From Bacteroidales bacterium (GTDB lineage Bacteria > Bacteroidota > Bacteroidia > Bacteroidales > JAOZQN01): a stretch of 5,499 nt of DNA. The stretch lies in NCBI GenBank assembly GCA_029938985.1, contig JAOZTW010000191.1:1-5499 (forward strand), written 5' to 3'. The notes beneath the pieces are model-generated. The model saw only the letters and a program-made list of their open reading frames with translations, ran no database searches and was not told the DNA's origin. The translations under genes were made by a program, and so were the position numbers. Positions 1 through 5,499 of this stretch are shown here, piece after piece. Position 1 is the first letter of the stretch, and every line of letters starts with the position of its first letter.

Positions 1-67
1 AAATTACAACTGTTTGATAATTATATTATTATGAAAGCAAAAACTTTAGTTATTATTTTTTTAAATT

Positions 68-952
68 ATGAGAAAAAATGTTTTTATTTTTGCAGTTATT
101 GCAAAAATTTTTTTGTTTGCACAATGCAATAAAGACGAGGCACCAGACCTTGCACCTGTTGTTGCTACGCCCACAATATCGGTAGAGTCGCCATCGGCGG
201 ACGACGATGTAGTTATAACTGTTCAAGTTACCGATGACAACAGTGTAAAAAGTGTGAAGTTGTTTTATTTTTTAGACGATGGAGATGCCAACGAACTTAC
301 TATGACAAGTTTGGACAGTATTTACACTGCAACAATTCCAAAACAGAACAATTTTGTTGAAGTTTCGTTTTACATTGAAGCTACCGATGATGCAGACAAA
401 ACAACTTTAACTCCAAGTGATGCACCTTCCTCTAAATATGGATACATTGTAGGAGCTGATGCTGTTCTAATTACGATTAACGAGTTGATTTGTAAAGACG
501 ATTTAGCCCCTTACTACACTGACGAAGAGGGTGGTGGTACTGATTGGATTGAACTTTATAATGGAGGTATTAATGCCGTTGATGTAGCAGGAATGTATCT
601 TACTGATGAACCAACAACAGAATGGCAACAAATACCAGCCACAAATTCAGCTGTTACAACTATTCAACCAGGTGGATTTTTGGTGTTAATAGTTGGAGCA
701 AAAGATGTAGATGGAGTCAAAATACCTACCTCAATTTCAAATGATTTAGTTTTTATTGAAATGGGATTAAAATCATCAAGTACAGATAATTTAACTTTGT
801 ACGACACAGACCAAGCCACAATGTTAGACCAATCTGGTGATATCCCTGATGATTTAGCTGATGAAAGTTCTTATGGAAAAACTACAGATGGTGGTTCTAC
901 ATGGCAAGCTATTGATACTCCAACACCAGGAGCAACAAATGGTTCTAAATAA
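68..952 (+). CDS. Putative surface lipoprotein with Ig-like region and C-terminal lamin-tail (LTD) domain
   Basis: 294 residues, complete. The N-terminus has basic residues 2-3, a hydrophobic stretch to about residue 18, then Cys20 followed by NKDE, so it looks like a lipoprotein signal of the Bacteroidota type. The -1 residue before Cys is Gln and Lys13 lies inside the hydrophobic core, both atypical. Residues about 35-128 resemble an Ig-like beta-sandwich rich in Asp. Residues about 136-294 match a lamin-tail domain: INEL start, DWIELYN core (about 158-164), a Gly-Tyr-like turn before LTDEP, the PGGFLVL strand, the NLTLYD strand, and the ending SSYGKTTDGG...TPTPGATN. LTD domains in bacteria occur on exported, cell-surface proteins, often with CotH-like proteins or nucleases; no enzymatic domain is visible here. 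The start at 68 is forced, since an in-frame TAA lies at 62-64. An extracellular or outer-membrane location is inferred. The exact function is unknown. Confidence 0.85.
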   Translation: MRKNVFIFAVIAKIFLFAQCNKDEAPDLAPVVATPTISVESPSADDDVVITVQVTDDNSVKSVKLFYFLDDGDANELTMTSLDSIYTATIPKQNNFVEVSFYIEATDDADKTTLTPSDAPSSKYGYIVGADAVLITINELICKDDLAPYYTDEEGGGTDWIELYNGGINAVDVAGMYLTDEPTTEWQQIPATNSAVTTIQPGGFLVLIVGAKDVDGVKIPTSISNDLVFIEMGLKSSSTDNLTLYDTDQATMLDQSGDIPDDLADESSYGKTTDGGSTWQAIDTPTPGATNGSK

Positions 953-971
953 GAAATTAAAAATCTAAGTT

Positions 972-1001
972 TTGAAATTCTATGTTTTTTTATTAAATTT
1001 G
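972..1001 (+). promoter_or_regulatory. Candidate Bacteroidota-type promoter upstream of the LRR-ATPase gene
   Basis: TAAATTTG at 994-1001 matches the TAnnTTTG -7 consensus known for Bacteroides and Flavobacterium. A TTG at 972-974 lies 19 bases upstream, in the right range for the -33 element. Transcription would begin near 1007, leaving a leader of roughly 75 bases before the ATG at 1083. The match is exact but short, and the region is very AT-rich, so a chance match is possible. Confidence 0.45.
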
Positions 1002-1028
1002 CATTTTAAATTTTAAAACTACTTTTAT

Positions 1029-1058
1029 AGCTTCATAAGTTTTAAAACTTGTGAGGCT
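1029..1058 (+). terminator. Strong hairpin between the LTD gene and the LRR-ATPase gene; terminator or leader attenuator
   Basis: AGCTTCATAAG (1029-1039) pairs with CTTGTGAGGCT (1048-1058) around a TTTTAAAA centre. All arm positions pair on the + strand RNA if the two G-U wobbles (1032/1055 and 1036/1051) are allowed. On the opposite strand those become A-C mismatches, so the structure belongs to rightward transcripts. The downstream side is T-rich (CTTT at 1057-1060 and a T-rich stretch at 1066-1080) but has no uninterrupted U tract. It could terminate the LTD gene transcript, whose stop codon is 77 bases upstream. If the promoter at 972-1001 is used, it lies in the leader of the LRR-ATPase gene instead. 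Confidence 0.55.
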
Positions 1059-1082
1059 TTACTAATTTAACTTTTATTTTAA

Positions 1083-2750
1083 ATGATAAATAAAGAAATA
1101 AAAAAATTACTTACAGAAGCCAAAAAAACTAATGAATTAGTAATTAAAGATTTTGAAATTACTTCTGAAATTTGGAATGAAGTTTTTAAATTAACAAATC
1201 TGGAAATGCTTGTTATGGTTAATAATCAGATAAAAGTACTACCCAAGGAAATAGGAAAATTAACAAATCTTGATACTCTTGTTTTTTCTAATAATCAAAT
1301 AAAAGTACTACCCAAAGAAATAGGAAAATTAACAAATCTTGATACTTTTGGTTTTTCTAATAATCAAATAAAAGTACTACCCAAAGAAATAGGAAAATTA
1401 ACAAATCTTGATACTTTTGGTTTTTCTAATAATCAAATAAAAGTACTACCAAAAGAAATAGAAAAATTAACAAACTTAACATTTCTTGATTTTTCTGCAA
1501 ACCCAATAAGTACTCCTAAAAGTTTTAAAATTACAAATTTTAAATTATTGGAACAATTAGAACTTTTTGACTTATCCGAAAATATAAATTTAATAATTGG
1601 AAAAAATGGAACAGGAAAAACTTCTTTACTGCAAGCTCTTACCTTTGCTTTAATAAATGAAAAAAATGAAGATATTGATACAAGAACATTAAAAAGTTAT
1701 ATTACAAAAGAAACAGAAAAACAGGAAGAAAATATTTTTCAGATAAAAAAAACAGAAGAACAAAAAGCGATTATTGAAACTATATACTCAGATAATATAA
1801 GTAAAAAAATTGAAATTAGCCATTTAATAAAACGCAACTTTGTACATAATAGCGATTTATTGCTTTCTTATGGTTCTAATTTTTTTCACAAAACACAAGT
1901 TATTGATAATAAACTTTTAGATAATTTAATTTCAGGAAACGGAAATACTTATAGTATTTATTCTATTTTTGAGGATTATACCGACAAATTTACAGACCCA
2001 AGCTTAATTTTATATAGATTTGTTGATTTTGCAAAAAAAAATAAAAAATTAGAACCTATTTTTAATATCTTAATAAACACTTTAAACGAATTTTTAGGAA
2101 TTCAAGAAGTAGAGAAATTTGTGATAGAGCAAAATAAAACTGGGTATTTTTATTATAAAAACAAAAAAACTAACAAAAAATTTATTCTATCTGAGCTAAG
2201 CGAAGGCTATAGAACAAATATTTTACTTGTTAGCGATATTTTAATTCGGATATTATCAGCCCGTAACAAATTTTTTAATAAAATAGAAAATCTTTTGTCT
2301 AAAGTAACTGGCACAATATTAATAGACGAATTTGATAAACACTTACATCCAGCATGGCAACGTTTGTTTTTATCCAAATTAAGAAAAGTTTTTCCTAAAA
2401 TTCAATTTTTTCTGACAACACACAATCCAGTAGCTTTGCAATCTGGTGTGGGTGGCAAAGCATTTATTTTAGAAAACAATATTACAGAACTAAGAGGAGT
2501 TGATATTGAACCCAATAGTATTGAGGTAATTTTAAATAAATATTTTTACTTTGATAATAAATTTTTTGATGTTGATACAGAAAAACTTTTAACAAAGTTT
2601 TATCAAAGAGTTGAATATTTATCAATAAAAAAACAAAATTTACAAGAAGACGAGGAGTTTAGGGAGATTATAACAGAGTTATCTAAGTTAGGAGAAGAAG
2701 TTATAAATATTGTAGGTTTAGAATTAAGAAGTAGAGAATGGAAAAATTAA
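1083..2750 (+). CDS. LRR-fused ABC/SMC-like ATPase, PtuA-like subunit of a putative Septu-type defence system
   Basis: 555 residues. Residues 16-36 look like a degenerate capping LRR. Residues 37-128 are four 23-residue leucine-rich repeats (LTNLxxLxFSNNQIKVLPKEIGK pattern), and a partial fifth starts at 129. From about residue 146 (KSFKITNFKLLEQLEL) a complete ATPase domain begins: Walker A GKNGTGKT at 173-180, ABC signature LSEGYR at 372-377, Walker B ILIDE at 412-416 followed by DKHLHP (418-423), and the switch histidine in TTHNP (His447). About 190 residues separate Walker A from the signature, including a charged, probably helical insert near 193-230. The tail, about 464-555, is a helical C-terminal region. 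All nucleotide-binding motifs are intact, so an active ATPase is expected. No membrane segment or signal peptide is seen, so it should be cytoplasmic. The HNH nuclease gene follows after 33 bases, the PtuA-PtuB order. Family knowledge: PtuA assembles with PtuB and controls its nuclease. Inference: the LRR is an added recognition or docking module. Codon use is strongly A/T-biased compared with the flanking genes. Confidence 0.85.
   Translation: MINKEIKKLLTEAKKTNELVIKDFEITSEIWNEVFKLTNLEMLVMVNNQIKVLPKEIGKLTNLDTLVFSNNQIKVLPKEIGKLTNLDTFGFSNNQIKVLPKEIGKLTNLDTFGFSNNQIKVLPKEIEKLTNLTFLDFSANPISTPKSFKITNFKLLEQLELFDLSENINLIIGKNGTGKTSLLQALTFALINEKNEDIDTRTLKSYITKETEKQEENIFQIKKTEEQKAIIETIYSDNISKKIEISHLIKRNFVHNSDLLLSYGSNFFHKTQVIDNKLLDNLISGNGNTYSIYSIFEDYTDKFTDPSLILYRFVDFAKKNKKLEPIFNILINTLNEFLGIQEVEKFVIEQNKTGYFYYKNKKTNKKFILSELSEGYRTNILLVSDILIRILSARNKFFNKIENLLSKVTGTILIDEFDKHLHPAWQRLFLSKLRKVFPKIQFFLTTHNPVALQSGVGGKAFILENNITELRGVDIEPNSIEVILNKYFYFDNKFFDVDTEKLLTKFYQRVEYLSIKKQNLQEDEEFREIITELSKLGEEVINIVGLELRSREWKN
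1191..1466 (+). repeat. Four tandem 69-bp repeats encoding 23-residue leucine-rich repeats
   Basis: Units run 1191-1259, 1260-1328, 1329-1397 and 1398-1466, each beginning TTAACAAATCT and each encoding one LRR. By direct comparison units 2 and 3 differ at two bases and units 3 and 4 at two bases. Unit 1 is more diverged in its first half, and a decayed fifth unit begins at 1467. The near-identity at DNA level, including third codon positions, points to recent duplication within the gene. Because 69 is a multiple of three, gain or loss of a unit would keep the frame. Confidence 0.93.
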
Positions 2751-2783
2751 ATTCCTTTGGGTTATAATTAAAAATATAGACTA

Positions 2784-3470
2784 ATGAGAAAAATAACATT
2801 AACACCTACGCCAAGTTGTTTGTCAGATAAATATAAAAAAACAAATAAAACAGTTCAAGAAGATAGAACTGAAAGATGGATTATAAAAACACAAAAGAAA
2901 TCAAATAATTGGGACTGGTATGAACTTAGAAATTGTTTAGTTGTAAAATTATTAGAAGCAACACAAAAACATTGTGCGTTTTGCGATAAAAAATTTAGAG
3001 AAGATGATTTAGTTCAAATAGAACATTTTAAACCAAAAGTTAAATATCCAAAAGAAGCTTTTGAATGGTCTAATTTATATGCTATTTGTCCTAAATGCAA
3101 TTCGAACAAAAACAAAAAATATCACGAATATTTACTAAAACCTGATGCCGATAATTATCAATTTAATGATAATTATGAATATAAAGATAGATTAAGTTTT
3201 GAGTTAAACTCAAAAAATGAAAAGGCAGATAAAAATATTGAACTGTACAAACTTAATAGAGCAGAACTCAAAAAAGCAAGAAAGGCAGAAATAAAAAGAC
3301 TTGATGATAAAATAACTGATTTAGAAAAAATAAATTATTTAGAAACAATAAATCTTTTTTTATCAAACAAACCAAAACAGAAAAATAATTTGGTTAGTAA
3401 TTTTATCAACAAAAATATAAATTTGTTATCTTATAGAAATTTTATATTATACTACTATAATGTGAATTAA
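2784..3470 (+). CDS. HNH endonuclease, PtuB-like (TIGR02646-type), partner of the LRR-ATPase
   Basis: 228 residues. The core is a zinc-ribbon-supported HNH motif: CxxC at 64-67, the IEHFKPK segment with Glu80-His81 (first catalytic/metal His), WSNL at 95-98 with Asn97, and CPKCNSNK at 102-109 carrying the second Cys pair and Asn106/Lys109. This order of motifs is typical of the HNH proteins found with Septu ATPases and Ec78-type retrons. The N-terminus (MRKITLTPTPSCL...Y) and a Trp-containing segment at 32-45 also fit that family. Residues about 150-185 form a Lys/Arg/Glu-rich, probably helical region. Expected role: metal-dependent cutting of DNA or RNA in the cytoplasm, restrained or activated by the ATPase encoded 33 bases upstream. 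The two are very likely one operon, since no promoter or terminator lies between them. Catalytic residues look intact. No signal peptide is seen. The nucleic acid target cannot be told from sequence. Confidence 0.87.
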   Translation: MRKITLTPTPSCLSDKYKKTNKTVQEDRTERWIIKTQKKSNNWDWYELRNCLVVKLLEATQKHCAFCDKKFREDDLVQIEHFKPKVKYPKEAFEWSNLYAICPKCNSNKNKKYHEYLLKPDADNYQFNDNYEYKDRLSFELNSKNEKADKNIELYKLNRAELKKARKAEIKRLDDKITDLEKINYLETINLFLSNKPKQKNNLVSNFINKNINLLSYRNFILYYYNVN

Positions 3471-3520
3471 ATGGTGTAATATTTGAAGTAATTTTAGAAT
3501 TTAATACATATAAATCAAAT

Positions 3521-4486
3521 ATGAAAGAAGTTGTTTTTATAAATAAGAATATCAAGCAATGGCAAAACTTGGAGACCATGTTTGCAAAACCCAAGAAGGT
3601 GAAAGCAGACGATTTGGCTGATTCTTTTATTAAATTAACCGATGACCTTGCTTTTGCTCAAACATATTATCCAAAAAGCGAAACTACTCAGTATCTCAAT
3701 TCGTTGGCCCTAAAAGCTCACATGTTGATATATAAAAACAAAAAAGAGAAAAGAGGTAGAATTGTTAAGTTTTGGAAATACGAGTTTCCATACTTAATGT
3801 ATCAATATAGATACTATTTACTGTATTCACTATTAATTTTTTTCATAGCAGGTTTAGTGGGAGCGTTTTCTGCACAGCAGGATACCGATTTTACTCGTCT
3901 AATTTTGGGCGATGATTATGTAAACATGACTCTTGAAAATATTAAGAATGGCGACCCAATGGCGGTTTATAAACGAGTTAACAATATGGAAATGTTTTTG
4001 GGAATAACTATTAATAATATTAAAGTTTCGTTTTGGGCATTTACACTTGGAGTATTTGTTTCGTTAGGAAGTGCATGGGTGTTGTTTTCCAATGGAGTAA
4101 TGGTTGGTAGTTTTTTGTTTTTTATGTACGACAACGAAGTATTGTACAATTCTGTGTTGGCAATTTTTATGCACGGTACACTTGAACTATTTGCCATTGT
4201 GGTGGCTGGTGCTGCTGGCATAATACTTGGAAATAGCATTTTGTTTCCCAAAACACATTCTCGTTTAAATTCGTTTCAAAAAGGGTTTAAAGTGGGAGTG
4301 AAAATAATGATAGGCTTAGCACCCTTTTTTATTATAGCAGGATTAATAGAAGGTTTTATTACACGCTATACTTTTGTGCCAGATATTTTTAGAATAATAT
4401 TTATACTTACATCTGTGGTTGGAATTGTGTGGTATTTTTTCCTTTATCCTCGTAAAATAAGGGAAAAACAATTGAAATTCAGTTGA
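3521..4486 (+). CDS. SpoIIM-family (stage II sporulation protein M, DUF95) integral membrane protein
   Basis: 321 residues, a normal length for the Bacteroidota members. The cytoplasmic N-terminal region carries the conserved LTDDLAFAQTYYPKS segment (39-53) and a basic stretch (72-83). It is followed by hydrophobic segments at about 100-118, 168-203 (probably two), 211-238, 258-277 and 289-309. Conserved family features visible are GDDYVNMTLENI (130-141), NNIKVSFWAF (165-174), HGTLE (218-222), GNSILFP (237-243) and EGFITR (277-282). In Bacillus SpoIIM acts with SpoIID and SpoIIP in engulfment. The organism here is probably not a spore former, and the role of these homologues is unknown, possibly envelope or peptidoglycan related. 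The gene starts 50 bases after the HNH gene with no clear terminator between, so read-through from the cassette is possible, but a functional link is not implied. Base composition (about one third GC in a sampled line) is higher than in the cassette. Confidence 0.9.
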   Translation: MKEVVFINKNIKQWQNLETMFAKPKKVKADDLADSFIKLTDDLAFAQTYYPKSETTQYLNSLALKAHMLIYKNKKEKRGRIVKFWKYEFPYLMYQYRYYLLYSLLIFFIAGLVGAFSAQQDTDFTRLILGDDYVNMTLENIKNGDPMAVYKRVNNMEMFLGITINNIKVSFWAFTLGVFVSLGSAWVLFSNGVMVGSFLFFMYDNEVLYNSVLAIFMHGTLELFAIVVAGAAGIILGNSILFPKTHSRLNSFQKGFKVGVKIMIGLAPFFIIAGLIEGFITRYTFVPDIFRIIFILTSVVGIVWYFFLYPRKIREKQLKFS

Positions 4487-4544
4487 AATTTGTAAAATAA
4501 AGGACGTAAATTAATGAATACTTAACTAATTTTGTAGAAAAATA

Positions 4545-4570
4545 TAACTCCAAGCTGAAGCTTGAAGTTA
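4545..4570 (-). terminator. Intrinsic terminator of the M15 peptidase gene
   Basis: Arms at 4545-4555 and 4560-4570 pair around a TGAA loop. On the + strand one position is a C/A mismatch (4550/4565). On the - strand the same position is a G-U wobble, so the stem is continuous only in leftward RNA. Reading leftward, the stem is followed by TATTTTTC (4544 down to 4537), a U-rich tail. It lies 86 bases beyond the stop codon of the leftward peptidase gene. It may also act weakly on rightward transcripts from the SpoIIM gene, whose stop is 58 bases upstream, but there is no T tract on that side. Confidence 0.6.
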
Positions 4571-4623
4571 CACTATTAATTACCATTAAGTACCAATACA
4601 AAAGTTTTTTAGTTTATAATCAC

Positions 4624-4663
4624 ATCATTGTATCATTGCATCATTGTATCATTGAATCATTTT
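4624..4663. repeat. Five tandem copies of an ATCATTGN octamer overlapping the 3' end of the M15 gene
   Basis: Copies read ATCATTGT, ATCATTGC, ATCATTGT, ATCATTGA and a variant ATCATTTT, in perfect 8-base register. On the - strand the unit is NCAATGAT. The last copy overlaps the TGA stop (4657-4659) and final Lys codon of the leftward peptidase gene. The rest lies in its 3' untranslated region, between the stop and the terminator hairpin. No function is evident, and it looks like a slippage-generated simple repeat. Confidence 0.85.
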
Positions 4664-5454
4664 ATAAGTTTTGCAAATTCAAAGTGCATACCATCTTTTC
4701 TTCTAAAATGTCCACCCCAATAGAAGCCAAATTTATTAGCAATAGGTATTAATTTTCTAATTGAACCTTCTTGTCCAACAAGAGCTGGGCGTTTTGCAAG
4801 TCCGTTCCATTTTACGTTAATGTCAAAAGCAGTACCAAAAGTGTGATTACTTAATCTTGTGGTGCTTCCTCTAATAAAACGAGGGACATAAGAACCTCCC
4901 CATGTTTTTACCAAAGGTAATAGTCCTTCTTTTTCCCATTCTGCCCACATAGCAATCATTTGTGGTGCCGCAACTTTATGAAATTTTATTTTTCCATTTT
5001 TCTTTGGTCTGCCATATACGTCCATACCAACAAGTTGAGGAATTTCAATTGTAATAATATTATTTTTGTCCCAACCGTTTGTAATAGTCAATTTGTTTTT
5101 AGCATCAGCGGTAAATTCAACTTTACCCAAAATAGCGTCTCTTTTTTCTTGATTATAAAGAGATTGAAAATTTGGTTTTGCAGGCCAATCTGCACTACCT
5201 TCGTCTATTTTAGCCGGTTCTACTTTTTCCTCTTCTATAACTTCAAAACCCTCCATCATAGCTTTACCATAACTTGAATTTCCTACAATACCATCTGAAT
5301 CCAGTCCGTGTTTTTTTTGAAATTCTATTGTTGCAAGTTTTGTGTTGTTTCCAAAAACACCGTCTGCTGTGTCATTCAATAATTCTTCTCCAATGAGAAA
5401 TAATTGCCATTTTTCTACAAGTTGTCCTTTACTCCCTAATCTTATTACTTTCAT
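4657..5454 (-). CDS. Peptidoglycan-binding plus M15 metallopeptidase, endolysin-like, no signal peptide
   Basis: 265 residues. Residues 1-68 are a PG_binding_1 domain (GSKGQLVEKWQ, DGVFGNNTKLATIEFQ, DGIVG). An acidic linker, 69-90, follows. The rest is an M15 (VanY/CwlK-like, M15_4 type) peptidase: SNHTFGTAFDIN at 202-213 supplies His204 and Asp211, and YWGGHFRRKDGMHFEF at 245-260 supplies His257 and the catalytic-type Asp254 three residues before it. By analogy with phage T5 endolysin, these are three zinc ligands plus the catalytic acid, so a zinc D,D- or L,D-type peptidase acting on cell-wall peptides is expected. The intermediate region (about 91-200, with IPQLVG and PRFIRGS) is conserved in this subfamily as I remember it. 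The protein begins directly with the binding domain and has no export signal, as in phage lysins, so delivery to the wall needs lysis, a holin or a secretion machine. No such gene is visible in the window. The ATG at 5452-5454 follows an A-rich stretch; there is no Shine-Dalgarno sequence. The gene is convergent with the SpoIIM gene. Confidence 0.88.
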   Translation of the reverse strand: MKVIRLGSKGQLVEKWQLFLIGEELLNDTADGVFGNNTKLATIEFQKKHGLDSDGIVGNSSYGKAMMEGFEVIEEEKVEPAKIDEGSADWPAKPNFQSLYNQEKRDAILGKVEFTADAKNKLTITNGWDKNNIITIEIPQLVGMDVYGRPKKNGKIKFHKVAAPQMIAMWAEWEKEGLLPLVKTWGGSYVPRFIRGSTTRLSNHTFGTAFDINVKWNGLAKRPALVGQEGSIRKLIPIANKFGFYWGGHFRRKDGMHFEFAKLIK

Positions 5455-5499
5455 AGATTTTTTTTTAAAGAATTGTTTAATTTATTTTAATATTATTAT

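Noticed and set aside
31..132. Small open frame from ATG at 31, hydrophobic for its first ten residues, overlapping the start of the LTD gene in another frame.
   Set aside because: It ends at 130-132 after 33 codons with a Cys/Phe-rich, non-protein-like tail. A frameshift joining it to the LTD frame is blocked by the in-frame TAA at 62-64. I treat it as chance.
1191..1466. The regular repeats were considered as a CRISPR-like array.
   Set aside because: The units are contiguous with no spacers, keep reading frame and encode canonical LRRs. They are protein-coding repeats.
953..2783. Possible retron: the ATPase/HNH pair is the effector of Ec78-type retrons, so an RT gene and msr-msd RNA were looked for.
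   Set aside because: No reverse transcriptase frame (no YADD-type motif) exists in the window. The 130-base gap before the ATPase holds only one short hairpin. A stand-alone Septu-like pair fits better.
3477..3485. TAATATTTG upstream of the SpoIIM gene as a promoter -7 element.
   Set aside because: It has three instead of two bases between TA and TTTG and no suitable -33 TTG, so it is too weak to call.
3967..4251. Leftward open frame of 94 codons inside the SpoIIM gene.
   Set aside because: It lies antisense to a well-conserved membrane protein, resembles no family I recognise and has no promoter. It is a shadow frame.
4527..4534. TAATTTTG, an exact TAnnTTTG promoter-type match in the convergent intergenic region.
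   Set aside because: No TTG lies at the right distance upstream and no rightward gene follows. In such AT-rich DNA it is likely chance.
4960..5277. Rightward open frame of 105 codons inside the M15 peptidase gene.
   Set aside because: Its Phe-rich sequence comes from the antisense of Lys/Glu codons of the real gene, and it has no domain and no start context.

Overview
The window looks like a piece of an AT-rich Bacteroidota chromosome (Flavobacteriia/Bacteroidia-like). The reasons are the lipoprotein-type surface protein with a lamin-tail domain, the SpoIIM-family membrane protein with the sequence style of that phylum, a promoter match of the TTG/TAnnTTTG type, and the absence of Shine-Dalgarno sequences before the start codons. 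All of this is inferred from sequence alone, and no rRNA or other phylogenetic marker is present.

Layout from left to right: (1) 68-952 (+), a surface lipoprotein candidate with an Ig-like region and a C-terminal lamin-tail (LTD) domain. (2) 953-1082, a short intergenic stretch with a promoter-like motif and a strong hairpin. (3) 1083-2750 and 2784-3470 (+), a two-gene cassette. The first gene fuses an N-terminal leucine-rich-repeat (LRR) domain to a complete ABC/SMC-like ATPase. The second encodes an HNH nuclease of the PtuB (TIGR02646-like) type. (4) 3521-4486 (+), a SpoIIM-family (DUF95) integral membrane protein. (5) 4487-4656, a convergent intergenic region with a terminator-like hairpin and an octamer tandem repeat. 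(6) 4657-5454 (-), a peptidoglycan-binding plus M15 metallopeptidase, endolysin-like and without a signal peptide. The edges (1-67 and 5455-5499) hold no gene I can support.

The point of interest is the cassette at 1083-3470. An SMC-like ATPase followed by an HNH nuclease is the architecture of Septu (PtuA/PtuB) anti-phage defence, also used as the effector pair of Ec78-type retrons. Here the ATPase carries an extra N-terminal LRR domain built of nearly identical 69-bp DNA repeats, and no reverse transcriptase or retron RNA is visible. I infer a stand-alone Septu-like system in which the LRR may sense or dock a phage or host component, the ATPase may transduce the signal, and the HNH protein may cut nucleic acid. 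The sequence directly shows the domain architecture and intact motifs. The defence role comes from family knowledge, and the sensing role of the LRR is a hypothesis. The cassette is visibly more AT-rich than its neighbours and sits between ordinary chromosomal genes, which fits acquisition by horizontal transfer.
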